From positions 62,001 through 126,000 of the forward strand of contig CANMCX010000004.1 in assembly GCA_947496465.1 (NCBI GenBank): a DNA stretch of 64,000 bases, in the 5' to 3' direction. The notes below the pieces were generated by a model that worked only from the letters and a program-made list of their open reading frames with translations, was not told where the DNA came from and ran no database searches. Positions 54,093-62,423 of this stretch are shown piece after piece. This DNA comes from Marinifilum_A sediminis. Lineage in GTDB: Bacteria > Bacteroidota > Bacteroidia > Bacteroidales > Marinifilaceae. Within the stretch, counting starts at the first letter, position 1. Every line of letters starts with the position of its first letter. The position numbers were made by a program, and so were the translations under genes.

Positions 54093-55403
54093 TTAATAAC
54101 CTAAAGCGTCCAACACTTCTTGAGCAGTTCCAACTACTTCACGCTTCTGGTAATTCATAGAAAGGTCTGTAAGATTAGTAAATCCACCATCGATAAACAT
54201 ATTTGGATTTACATCATAATTAAAGTTTCCTTGTACAGTTCTATTAGGATCATCGAAACGAGATACACCACCATAAAAGTAATCTCCATTATACTTTCTT
54301 AACTGATCTTCAGTATCAAATGAATAAGCATGTACAAGCATTCCTGCTCTGTGGTACATTTCACACATCCAAGGCTCAGTAAGATCTGGGTAACCATTTG
54401 GTTTACCTTCGATAGAAGGACCTGCAATATGACAGTTATATTCTACAGAGAAATTGATAAACTCAGCTAAAGACTCAATTGTATTAGAAGGTCTTACATA
54501 AGATGCACTTTCATCTTCCCATAACAACATACACTTAGGCACACCTGGCAATTCCTTTTCAAGGTTAACAATTGATTGTCTAGAAAATGATTGCAAAATA
54601 AAACGACCATTTGTATTCGCTACATCAACTTTACCTGCAATTGTAGGAATAACTTTTGGAGAAGAAGTTACATTCCATCCTTCAGTAGTTAAGAAAGTTG
54701 CCAAATCAGCTTCCATTCCAGAAAATAAATATGGTTCTTTGGTCTCGGCGTATACACCCGGACGATTTCCATTGTCCTGAGGATCAACTTCAAATTCATA
54801 ATATCCAGCCCACTCACCTGCTTCGGTAAGTTTTGTCATATCTTTAACTGGCTCTCCATTTACATCTCTAAGAATTCTATATCCTTCAGCAATTTTCAGC
54901 ACCTCTTCAAGAGTAGAAATTTTCTCACCAACAAATGACTCTCTTGCGTTCTCTGGCACATCAACATTAAACCAAGCACCAGCATCAAGCTTTCTCAATT
55001 CAGCTAAAGTAAAATAACTAACAGGATAATCCTCTTTTCCTGGGAATATACTCTCAATATTAGATGTTCTTCTCAAGTTATTATCATGCAGTGCTAATAA
55101 TACACCATCTTTAGTTCTTTGCAAATCAATCTCAAGGTAATCAGCCCCCATATTTCTTGCCCAACGGAAAGCTGCTTCGGTTTCTTCAGGAGCCCAAAAT
55201 GTTGAACCTCTATGCGCAATAACAATATCACTTTTCACATAATCTCTTACCGCTTTAGCTTCAGCACTAAGTTCTTTCAAAGGATATGTTTTGTAGTAAT
55301 TAAATTCATTGTAATCAGGAGTATCATCTTCACACCCAACCAAGCCTACACTGCACAAAGCTACTGCACCAAATAATAGGTTTTTTAGATTAATTTTTTT
55401 CAT
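54093..55403 (-). CDS. glpQ: Glycerophosphodiester phosphodiesterase, exported lipoprotein
   Basis: A 436-residue GDPD-family enzyme releasing glycerol-3-phosphate from deacylated phospholipids. It has a lipobox (VGLVGC, Cys24), so it is anchored in the envelope. Catalytic residues are in place: IVIAHRGSTFWAPEETEAAF (His-Arg and Glu), YLEIDLQRTKDGVLLALHDN (Glu-x-Asp and the second His). A larger than usual middle section (about 175-260) is inserted before the C-terminal barrel strands, seen also in other periplasmic GlpQ proteins of the phylum. Product is imported by the GlpT encoded 53 bases upstream. Confidence 0.93.
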   Translation of the reverse strand: MKKINLKNLLFGAVALCSVGLVGCEDDTPDYNEFNYYKTYPLKELSAEAKAVRDYVKSDIVIAHRGSTFWAPEETEAAFRWARNMGADYLEIDLQRTKDGVLLALHDNNLRRTSNIESIFPGKEDYPVSYFTLAELRKLDAGAWFNVDVPENARESFVGEKISTLEEVLKIAEGYRILRDVNGEPVKDMTKLTEAGEWAGYYEFEVDPQDNGNRPGVYAETKEPYLFSGMEADLATFLTTEGWNVTSSPKVIPTIAGKVDVANTNGRFILQSFSRQSIVNLEKELPGVPKCMLLWEDESASYVRPSNTIESLAEFINFSVEYNCHIAGPSIEGKPNGYPDLTEPWMCEMYHRAGMLVHAYSFDTEDQLRKYNGDYFYGGVSRFDDPNRTVQGNFNYDVNPNMFIDGGFTNLTDLSMNYQKREVVGTAQEVLDALGY

Positions 55404-55456
55404 ATTACTGTTTTTCTAGGTTAAATTATATTTTCAATAAGTAGTTAATTTTTATA

Positions 55457-56794
55457 CTAATGATGAATTCCATTATGGCCTCTCAACTCTTGTACCCATG
55501 AAATAGCAATAAAGAGTATTGACATTACACAAGCCGCTAAAAGAACAACGAAACCACCTGACCAACTCCATTTATCCACAACAGCACCCATAGCTATATT
55601 TGCAAACAACGCTCCTCCCATATAGCCAAATAAGCCTGTTAGTCCGGCAGCAGTTCCAGCTGCTTTTTTTGGAACCAAATCAAGAGCATGTACACCTATT
55701 AACATTACAGGTCCATAGATCAAGAAACCTATACAAACCAATGCAATAGAATTCGCAACAATAGAATCACTTATCCAGTACATGAATACTGAAATAGTTA
55801 CAAAAACCATATAAATGATACTTACAGGAGCACGTTTTCCTTTAAAAACAGTATCACTTAAATATCCACAAAGTAATGTTCCTGGTATTCCTGCCCACTC
55901 ATATGCGAAATATGCCCATCCTGTCTCTTCAATTGAAAAACCTTTAGCCTCTTCTAAATATAGAGGAGCCCAATCTAGCACACCGTAACGCACTAAATAA
56001 ACGAAAGCATTCGCTATTGCAATCATCCATAAAAGTCTGTTCTTAAGAATATATTCAAGAAATATTTGTTTTGCAGTCATTTCCTTCTCAAACTTCTCCG
56101 AATAAGATTCAGGATAATCATCCTTATATTTTTCGATATTTGGTAAACCGCAAGATTGTGGTGTATCACGTATTAAAAGCCATGCTATAAAGGCAACTAC
56201 TAAAGCAACTATACCAGGAAAGTATAGTTTTGCTTGCCAATCAACAAAAATGGCAACGCCCAAAATAGCTAAAGGACCAATAATACCTCCACCTACATTG
56301 TGAGCAACATTCCAAATTGACATTTTAGTTCCTCTTTCTCGAATAGAAAACCAATGAACCATTACACGTCCACAAGGAGGCCATCCCATTCCTTGAAACC
56401 ATCCATTCATCAATAATAGAACAAACATTATCGCAATTGAAGATGTAGCCACAGGCAAAACTCCCATAACTATCATAGTAATTGCAGAAAGAACTAATCC
56501 AAGAGTTAGAAACCTACGTGCATTACTCCTATCTGAGACATTCCCCATAATGAACTTACTTAATCCATATGCAATGGAAACTCCCGATAAAGCAAATCCC
56601 AATTGAGTTTTTGAATATCCTAAATTCACTAAATCAGGCATTGCCAATGAGAAAACCTTTCGTACAAGGTAATAACCTGCATACCCTAAGAATATACCAA
56701 CAAACACTTGCCATCGCAATCGTTTGTATGCAGAGTCAACATTATCCTCAGGCATCAACTCCTTATGAGGAGCTGGCTTTAAAAATCCGATCAT
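55457..56794 (-). CDS. glpT: Glycerol-3-phosphate transporter of the major facilitator family
   Basis: A 445-residue antiporter with about 12 helices. The GlpT hallmarks are present: YYLVRKVFSLAMPDLV with the first substrate Arg (about 46), VHWFSIRERGTKMSIWNVAH then NVGGG (about 146-172), and FVYLVRYGVLDWAPLYLEEA with the second Arg (about 265). It exchanges glycerol-3-phosphate for inorganic phosphate across the inner membrane. Second gene after the microprotein (62 bases away) and followed by glpQ and the porin. Confidence 0.93.
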   Translation of the reverse strand: MIGFLKPAPHKELMPEDNVDSAYKRLRWQVFVGIFLGYAGYYLVRKVFSLAMPDLVNLGYSKTQLGFALSGVSIAYGLSKFIMGNVSDRSNARRFLTLGLVLSAITMIVMGVLPVATSSIAIMFVLLLMNGWFQGMGWPPCGRVMVHWFSIRERGTKMSIWNVAHNVGGGIIGPLAILGVAIFVDWQAKLYFPGIVALVVAFIAWLLIRDTPQSCGLPNIEKYKDDYPESYSEKFEKEMTAKQIFLEYILKNRLLWMIAIANAFVYLVRYGVLDWAPLYLEEAKGFSIEETGWAYFAYEWAGIPGTLLCGYLSDTVFKGKRAPVSIIYMVFVTISVFMYWISDSIVANSIALVCIGFLIYGPVMLIGVHALDLVPKKAAGTAAGLTGLFGYMGGALFANIAMGAVVDKWSWSGGFVVLLAACVMSILFIAISWVQELRGHNGIHH

Positions 56795-56856
56795 ATTAAT
56801 AAAAATTAATGGTTATTGTAATTTTGATCATTCTCAATCTATCCGATAGAAGCTAC

Positions 56857-57003
56857 TTATAATTCTCCATCCCAAAACTCCCAAATACTGCTATACTCAA
56901 CATTCTTTTCTTTTAATTTTACTTGCTTTTGTAAATCAAGAATTTTCGAGAAAAAAAAGTATAAACGATCCTCTAGCTGTTCATCAAGTTTGACATCTTT
57001 CAT
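56857..57003 (-). CDS. 48-residue microprotein upstream of glpT
   Basis: A short frame with ATG at 57001-57003 and stop at 56857-56859. The protein starts MKDVKLDEQLEDRLYFFF and ends SIWEFWDGEL. Charged, amphipathic, no signal peptide. It is a paralogue of the 47-residue protein before glpD, with 19 of 47 identical positions and both ends conserved. glpT begins 62 bases downstream, so both are likely on one mRNA. Function unknown; position suggests regulation of glycerol-phosphate uptake or a small partner of one of the operon proteins. Confidence 0.78.
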   Translation of the reverse strand: MKDVKLDEQLEDRLYFFFSKILDLQKQVKLKEKNVEYSSIWEFWDGEL

Positions 57004-57039
57004 AGTAGTATTGGAATGTAAATCTTATTGCACAACACA

Positions 57040-57053
57040 TTGTTTAACTATGT
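57040..57053. promoter_or_regulatory. Distal copy of the shared glp motif in the microprotein-glpT leader
   Basis: TTGTTTAACTATGT (plus strand), 12 of 14 positions matching TTGTATTACTATGT at the glpD side. It is in the leader, inverted relative to the promoter copy at 57152-57165, 112 bases between centres. Confidence 0.65.
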
Positions 57054-57062
57054 ATGTATTGT

Positions 57063-57092
57063 AAAAAAAATCTCTAATAATGCTTAAGAGAT
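57063..57092 (-). terminator. Leader hairpin with eight T residues before the glpT microprotein (possible attenuator)
   Basis: Minus strand: ATCTCT-TAA...TT-AGAGAT, then eight T residues. It lies 60 bases before the microprotein ATG. An upstream leader segment AGATAA (57111-57116) can pair with TTATCT (57089-57094), which includes part of the 5' arm, so the two structures exclude each other. Confidence 0.62.
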
Positions 57093-57135
57093 AAGTTAAC
57101 CATCTATAGATTATCTTAATCCTTAAGAACAATGG

Positions 57136-57165
57136 CAAATCTAAATAAAATACTTAGCAATACAA
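57136..57165 (-). promoter_or_regulatory. Promoter and operator of the microprotein-glpT-glpQ-porin operon
   Basis: Minus strand: -33 TTG (57163-57165), 19 bases, TAGATTTG (57136-57143). The motif TTGTATTGCTAAGT covers the -33 element and 11 bases of the spacer (57152-57165), in exactly the same register as at the glpD-side promoter. Confidence 0.72.
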
Positions 57166-57244
57166 TGTGCATAGTAAAAAAAGATACTATTTATAACTAT
57201 TCTAAAAAAATACATTAACAAATCCATTATCAGTGATTTACAAA

Positions 57245-57281
57245 TAAAAAAAAGGTTATTCCAATTGTGAAATAACCTTTT
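57245..57281 (-). terminator. Terminator after the second glycerol kinase gene
   Basis: An 11-bp perfect stem AAAAGGTTATT / AATAACCTTTT (57250-57260 with 57271-57281) followed on the minus strand by T residues. Confidence 0.9.
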
Positions 57282-57302
57282 AAATACTAAAAATATACTT
57301 TT

Positions 57303-58799
57303 TTAATCGTCAGCATCTATCCAATTTTGTGATCGACTTACAGCCTTTTCCCAATATTTCTTATGATGCTTAACAATTTCCTTATCCATTTTAACATCGT
57401 ACTCCTTATCAAGTTTCCAATGATCTTGAATCTCCTCAACACTATTCCAAAAACCAACACCTAATCCGGCTAAATAAGCTGCTCCAACAGCAGTAATTTC
57501 CTTAATTTCAGGTCTAACAATAGGCAAATTCAGAAAATCAGCTTGATACTGCAATAAAGTATCATTGGCCATTAATCCTCCACCTCTTAATTGTTCTACT
57601 TTAATACCAGAATCAGCCTCCATTGTTTTTAGTACATCTGAAGAACGATGAGCAATACATTCCAATGAGGCACGTGCAATATGACCTGCACTTGTTCCCA
57701 TATTTAAGCCCCAAAAGGTTCCTCTGGCATACTGATCCCAATAAGGTGCTCCCAAGCCTGTAAATGAAGGAACGATATACACACCTCCATTATCCTTTTC
57801 GGTTAAAGCAAGCGATTCAATTTCTTCAATTGAATGAATCAGATTTAAACTATCGCGCAACCACTGAACAACAGCACCTCCAATAAATACACTTCCTTCT
57901 AAAGCGTAGGTAACCTTATCTCCAATTCCCCATGCTATTGTTGTTATCAAATCATTTTTCGACTCAACTGGTTCGGTCCCCGTATTCATCAACATAAAGC
58001 AACCAGTATTGTAGGTATTTTTAACCATACCTTTTTCAAAACAAGCCTGACCAAATAGTGCTGCTTGCTGATCGCCACAAATTCCAGAAATCGGAATCTC
58101 TTCACTAAACATAGATCTTTTAGTGTATCCATAAATTTCACTAGAAGAACAAACTTTTGGAAGAATGGATTTAGGAATGTCCATTAACTCTAACAATTCT
58201 TCATCCCAACAAAGATCATGAATATTATAGAGCATGGTTCTACTGGCATTGGAAACATCTGTAACATGAACTTCACCTTTGGTAAGTTTCCAAATTAACC
58301 AGCTATCAACGGTTCCAAAAGCCAATTTGCCTTGTTCAGCTTTCTCTCTGACTCCTTCAATATTATCAAGAAGCCATTTTATTTTAGTTGCTGAGAAAAA
58401 AGCATCTAAAATTAAACCAGTTTTTTCTTTTATTTTTTTAGAGAACCCCTTCTCTTTTAAATCGTCACAAATATGAGAAGTTCTTCTGTCCTGCCAAACA
58501 ATCGCATTATTAATTGGTTCACCTGTTTCCCTATCCCAGATAATTGTAGTTTCACGTTGATTTGTGATTCCCAATCCTGCAATATCCTTACCAGTTAAAC
58601 CCGCTTTGGCAAGCACCTCTTCAGCAACTGAAGCTTGTGAATACCATATTTCCTTAGCATCCTGCTCGATCCAACCAGGCTTAGGATAATACTGTTCATA
58701 CTCCTTTTGAACTTGGGCAACTATTTCACCTTTTTTATTAAATAAAATTGCCTTTGAAATTGAAGTTCCCTGATCTAAGGATAAAATATAATCTTTCAT
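57303..58799 (-). CDS. Divergent glycerol kinase paralogue
   Basis: A 498-residue FGGY kinase related along its full length to the canonical glpK at 48727; the ATG at 58797-58799 with GGGA just upstream is chosen over a GTG 13 codons earlier. Several active-site positions differ from the canonical enzyme. The phosphate loop is DQGTSISKAI instead of DQGTTSSRAI. The glycerol-contact segment is DAFFSATKIKW instead of DSYFSGTKVKW (Tyr to Phe, Gly to Ala). The FGGY motif is LRGGGLMAND instead of LRVDGGAAIN (Asp to Gly). The catalytic Asp in GICGDQQAALFG remains. It may act on another polyol or have low activity. It is co-transcribed with padR (31-base gap). Confidence 0.85.
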   Translation of the reverse strand: MKDYILSLDQGTSISKAILFNKKGEIVAQVQKEYEQYYPKPGWIEQDAKEIWYSQASVAEEVLAKAGLTGKDIAGLGITNQRETTIIWDRETGEPINNAIVWQDRRTSHICDDLKEKGFSKKIKEKTGLILDAFFSATKIKWLLDNIEGVREKAEQGKLAFGTVDSWLIWKLTKGEVHVTDVSNASRTMLYNIHDLCWDEELLELMDIPKSILPKVCSSSEIYGYTKRSMFSEEIPISGICGDQQAALFGQACFEKGMVKNTYNTGCFMLMNTGTEPVESKNDLITTIAWGIGDKVTYALEGSVFIGGAVVQWLRDSLNLIHSIEEIESLALTEKDNGGVYIVPSFTGLGAPYWDQYARGTFWGLNMGTSAGHIARASLECIAHRSSDVLKTMEADSGIKVEQLRGGGLMANDTLLQYQADFLNLPIVRPEIKEITAVGAAYLAGLGVGFWNSVEEIQDHWKLDKEYDVKMDKEIVKHHKKYWEKAVSRSQNWIDADD

Positions 58800-58830
58800 T
58801 CCCTGGTAATTATTAGATTTTTCAAAATTC

Positions 58831-59184
58831 TTAAACACTTTCTTCTATTCTCTTAATAGATAGATTTAAAGAATCAACATATTCTCGCATCACTGCAAGA
58901 TGCGAAATCCCCTCATCAGTAAGTTTATAGTATTTTCTTGGAATACCAGTATCCATTTCTGCCCATTCCGAAGTTACCAGTTTCTCCTTTTTCAATCTAT
59001 TTAAAAGAGGATAAATGGTTCCTTCAGCAATTTCGAGGGATGTAAATTGATTCATCTCGCTAATTAATTCATAACCGTAACACGGTTTAGATCTTAACAA
59101 TAACAAGATAATATATTCCAAAAGTCCCTTCTTAAACTGGGATTTCCATTTGGTTATAAAATATTCGTTTATTTCTTGATTCAT
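58831..59184 (-). CDS. PadR-family transcriptional regulator
   Basis: A 117-residue winged-helix protein with the PadR signatures PCYGYELISEMNQF (about 33-46), EGTIYPLLNRLKKEKLV (recognition helix and wing start, about 54) and PRKYYKLTDEGISHL. C-terminal helix for dimerisation, about 95-117. No ligand-binding domain. It is first gene of the padR-glpK2 operon and has a palindromic operator over its own -33 element. The same half-site occurs at both microprotein-glp promoters, so it is the best local candidate to control them. Ligand unknown. Confidence 0.9.
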   Translation of the reverse strand: MNQEINEYFITKWKSQFKKGLLEYIILLLLRSKPCYGYELISEMNQFTSLEIAEGTIYPLLNRLKKEKLVTSEWAEMDTGIPRKYYKLTDEGISHLAVMREYVDSLNLSIKRIEESV

Positions 59185-59191
59185 GGTTTAA

Positions 59192-59242
59192 CAAACATAT
59201 AAAAAAACACATAGTTTTACAAGATACTTTGTAAAAGCTATA
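59192..59242 (-). promoter_or_regulatory. Promoter and palindromic operator of padR-glpK2
   Basis: Minus strand: -33 TTG (59220-59222), 20 bases, TATGTTTG (59192-59199). A near-perfect inverted repeat TTTTACAA-N6-TTGTAAAA lies at 59215-59236 and covers the -33 element. Its left half extends to TTGTAAAACTATGT (59209-59222, minus strand), 12 of 14 identical to the glp motif TTGTATTACTATGT. The start codon is only about 8 bases after the -7 element, so the mRNA is nearly leaderless. Fits autorepression by PadR. Confidence 0.72.
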
Positions 59243-59282
59243 AATTAAATGATCTTTCTCAGCTATTATTCTTTTTTTTAGA

Positions 59283-61478
59283 TTACTTCAAAGATACTTC
59301 AACTCTGTACTTTGGTTTTCTTTGTTGTTCCGAGAGATTTCTCAAATCAGCAGTTCTTACTTCGAAATTTTGATTTGAAACATTCAAACTATCTTTCAAA
59401 TAAATTCTTACCTCATTATTTCTATTTAGCAATATGGAATCTGTATAGCCGATTAATTTTTCATTTCCGATAAAGCGAATGCATTTCTCTTCAACAGATA
59501 AGTCAAGATCCGTGCTGTCCTTTGTAATAAAATTTTGAAATTCAATTGACGAATTTGTCCAACTTAGCAGCTCATTACCAACTAAATATCTTTTTGGCAA
59601 AGCTCGACTTTCAAAATATTTAGATACGCATTCTCCCAATGCTATCATTTTCTTTTCATCATCTATATTGGTCTCTTGCGTGAATGTAAATTTCAATTCA
59701 GGCTTTTTAGTAAGGATCGTAGCAATCTTATGTAGCGTTAGTTTTTCATTATCATTTAACTTATCCTGAGCAATTTCAAATGGCATTTTCTCGATGCTTT
59801 CTGGGTTGGTTCCAGCCAAATTTCCTAATATACCGAAAGGTTTTACAGCTGTTTTCACAAGAAAATTCATTAATGTTTTCCAAATAATTTTACCCAGCTT
59901 AAAATCAGGAGAATTTGGGTTTCCAGAAACAGGCAAGTCAAAATTAATCTGATCATTCTTATCTTTTAACAGGTACAAAGCCAAACGAACCGGGGCCTTT
60001 ATCGTATTTGGATCGTTAGTTTTATCTCCAAAATCAAATTCCGAAATGTTAATTTTATTTGTATTGATTAACTTTTTTGGCTTCATTACAATACTCCAAT
60101 CATAATTGAATTCTCCTTGTTTTATCGGTCTGGCAATATAGAATTCAGTATAAGGTGAAAAGCTCGTCAAATCAAGTCTATCTAATGTTCCATCAAATTT
60201 AAAATTATGAACATCTTTAAGACTAAACGTTACATTTCCTTCTGAATGTCCCCCTCCATTTAAATCAATGGAATAGTTCAATGGAATTTCGTTAGCCTTA
60301 TCGGTTATTCTTCCAATATTCAATTTGATATCATTAATATCATAAATAAATTTTCGATTCAGAGTATGATCGGCAAACTCAACAAAACCTTTATCAACAA
60401 CCAAGCTATCAATAGAATAGAATAATTCACTCTCTTCTTTTTTTTCTAATGTATCTATTGCAATATTTACAGAATCCACTTCCATAACCGGAGCAAATAT
60501 CGATTCAAAATTGCTTTTCTCTTTAAAAAGAGCTGCATATATTTCAGGTTTAGTAAGAACAATCTTTCCAATTTCGTAATAGGAAGAACCCACGTGCATT
60601 GAATCTAAACCAACTATAGTTGATTGGCTACCTAAAAATTTATTCCCTTCGGTATCCTTTAAAACAAAATCGTTCATTTTAACCTTACCTTTTAAATAAA
60701 CATCCATAAAATCAACCATACTACCATCAATTTTAATCTGAGTATTCAATTTACCATACATTTCTGAAACATGCATATAATCCTTTAAATAAGCTACAAA
60801 AGGACTGATATCGAGAGAACTTACTCCTAAATCGATCACGTATCTTTCTGTAGAATGATCAACATCTGCAATTATAGAAACATTACCTTCTTTGCCCAAA
60901 GAAAAATTGACGCCCATTTCAGATTTTTTATTGTTCCAGGCAATCAAAGGCAATTCCAAATTTATATTATTCAAATCCAGTTTATTTCTCTTTTCTATAT
61001 CCTTATAAACAATGTATCCATTTGAAAACTTGATATCATGAATTGCAAATTTCAAATCAGATTTTTCTTCATCAATCGTCGTGCTGTCTACTATTGTAGT
61101 TTCATCTGAAGTTATTAAATCATCAAAATTAAAACCAACACTATCCTGAATTACCGATACATTTAATCCATCAAGATAAATTTGAGATACCGCATATTCT
61201 CCAGATATCAATTTCCAGGGAGAAACATTAACATACAACTCATTGAACGAAACAAACTCATTCGATGCATCTTGTTCTAAAAGCTTCAATCCTTTAATAC
61301 GAACGGATACTTTAATATAATTAAAATGCAGTTCTGATATTTCTAACTTTCTACCAGTTAATTCTACAAAGTTATTTACAACATAGGATTTTACTATTGA
61401 TGAGAGAAAAAACAGAAAGAAAAAAAGAATTGTAAAAATTGATAGAAGAATGATCTTCTTCTTTGACAAACGCTTCAT
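59283..61478 (-). CDS. DUF748 / AsmA-like envelope protein
   Basis: A 731-residue protein with one N-terminal membrane segment (about 9-31, IILLSIFTILFFFLFFLSSI) and a long beta-rich periplasmic part. DUF748-like features are LELTGRKLEISELHFNY-type start (here VELTGRKLEISELHFNY, about 37), repeated FDDLITSDE and SVLVVD-type strands, and a C-terminal segment (about 555-650) with an OmpA-like pattern (PFEIAQDKLNDNEKLTLHKI). Family members are thought to act in outer-membrane lipid or cell-envelope maintenance. Single gene between padR and the MscS gene; no clear link to either. Confidence 0.8.
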   Translation of the reverse strand: MKRLSKKKIILLSIFTILFFFLFFLSSIVKSYVVNNFVELTGRKLEISELHFNYIKVSVRIKGLKLLEQDASNEFVSFNELYVNVSPWKLISGEYAVSQIYLDGLNVSVIQDSVGFNFDDLITSDETTIVDSTTIDEEKSDLKFAIHDIKFSNGYIVYKDIEKRNKLDLNNINLELPLIAWNNKKSEMGVNFSLGKEGNVSIIADVDHSTERYVIDLGVSSLDISPFVAYLKDYMHVSEMYGKLNTQIKIDGSMVDFMDVYLKGKVKMNDFVLKDTEGNKFLGSQSTIVGLDSMHVGSSYYEIGKIVLTKPEIYAALFKEKSNFESIFAPVMEVDSVNIAIDTLEKKEESELFYSIDSLVVDKGFVEFADHTLNRKFIYDINDIKLNIGRITDKANEIPLNYSIDLNGGGHSEGNVTFSLKDVHNFKFDGTLDRLDLTSFSPYTEFYIARPIKQGEFNYDWSIVMKPKKLINTNKINISEFDFGDKTNDPNTIKAPVRLALYLLKDKNDQINFDLPVSGNPNSPDFKLGKIIWKTLMNFLVKTAVKPFGILGNLAGTNPESIEKMPFEIAQDKLNDNEKLTLHKIATILTKKPELKFTFTQETNIDDEKKMIALGECVSKYFESRALPKRYLVGNELLSWTNSSIEFQNFITKDSTDLDLSVEEKCIRFIGNEKLIGYTDSILLNRNNEVRIYLKDSLNVSNQNFEVRTADLRNLSEQQRKPKYRVEVSLK

Positions 61479-61554
61479 AGTTTTATTTTATATTGACAAA
61501 ACAAATCTAAAAATAATAATGATATTAAAATTGTTTTTTTTGTTAAGAATTAAA

Positions 61555-61580
61555 GCAAAAAAAAGGAGACTCTCGCCTCC
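61555..61580 (-). terminator. Terminator after the MscS gene
   Basis: Minus strand: GGAGGC-GAGA-GTCTCC followed by eight T residues; the loop is a GNRA-type tetraloop. Confidence 0.85.
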
Positions 61581-61601
61581 TCCTTGTTTAACCCTAAACT
61601 A

Positions 61602-62423
61602 TTAATGATTGTATATGTGAACGTCTCTTTGTGGGAAAGGAATTCCAATATTATTCTTATCGAACTCTTTCTTAACCGTTTCTTGCATATAGAAAAATAC
61701 ATCCCAATAATCTGCTGCATTCACCCAAGCTCTAACGGTAAAATTAACCGAACTATCAGCCAATTCTGAAACCGCAATAAAACTTGCCGGCTCTTTCAAT
61801 ACCTTAGGATGATTAGCCAGCAAACCTTCTAAAATACCTTTTGCTTTATCAATATCATCAGTATATCCAATACCAAAGCTCATATCAACTCTTCTTGTTG
61901 GTTGAGTAGAGTAATTAATCATGGAACCAGTAGATAAACCTCCATTAGGAATAATAATAGTCTTATTATCAAGTGAAAGCATGATAGTGTTGAACAATTG
62001 AATTTCCTTAACAACTCCAAGATAACCTTGAGCTTCTAGTAAATCACCCACTTTAAAAGGTTTAAAAATTAGGATCATAACCCCACCAGCGAAGTTTTGT
62101 AGAGTTCCAGAAAGTGCCATACCTACTGCCAAACCAGCGGCACCTAATATTGCAATGAAGGAAGTCATCTGAACACCAATCATTCCAATGACAGAAATCA
62201 CCAGCATTATTTTTAACAACATGGATAGTAAACTTACAATGAATGGTTTTAATGTAGCATCCATCTCTTTCTTATCCATCAATTTCCCAATGCCTTTAGT
62301 AATCATCTTGATAATCCACAAACCGATTATTAAAGTAATAATAGCCAACAACAATTTTGGTGCGTAAGCCATAGCCATAGTCCATAGCTGATCCGACTTA
62401 CCAATAATTACATCCATATCCAT
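61602..62423 (-). CDS. mscS: Small-conductance mechanosensitive channel (MscS family)
   Basis: A 273-residue inner-membrane channel that opens on hypo-osmotic shock. Three N-terminal helices are visible (about 20-45, 62-85 and 90-120). The pore helix TM3 is the Ala/Gly-rich FIAILGAAGLAVGMALSGTL followed by QNFAGGVMILIFKPFKVGD, the family signature. The cytoplasmic beta domain (TIIIPNGGLSTGSMINYS) and the C-terminal alpha-beta domain follow, ending PQRDVHIYNH. Length and layout match E. coli MscS (286). Start ATG at 62423; a second ATG two codons on is equally possible. Confidence 0.94.
   Translation of the reverse strand: MDMDVIIGKSDQLWTMAMAYAPKLLLAIITLIIGLWIIKMITKGIGKLMDKKEMDATLKPFIVSLLSMLLKIMLVISVIGMIGVQMTSFIAILGAAGLAVGMALSGTLQNFAGGVMILIFKPFKVGDLLEAQGYLGVVKEIQLFNTIMLSLDNKTIIIPNGGLSTGSMINYSTQPTRRVDMSFGIGYTDDIDKAKGILEGLLANHPKVLKEPASFIAVSELADSSVNFTVRAWVNAADYWDVFFYMQETVKKEFDKNNIGIPFPQRDVHIYNH

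Noticed and set aside
33854..61478. AsmA-like proteins as one duplicated family
   Set aside because: The proteins at 33854 and 59283 share only general layout (one membrane helix, beta-rich body); sequence similarity is too low by eye to call them a local duplication.
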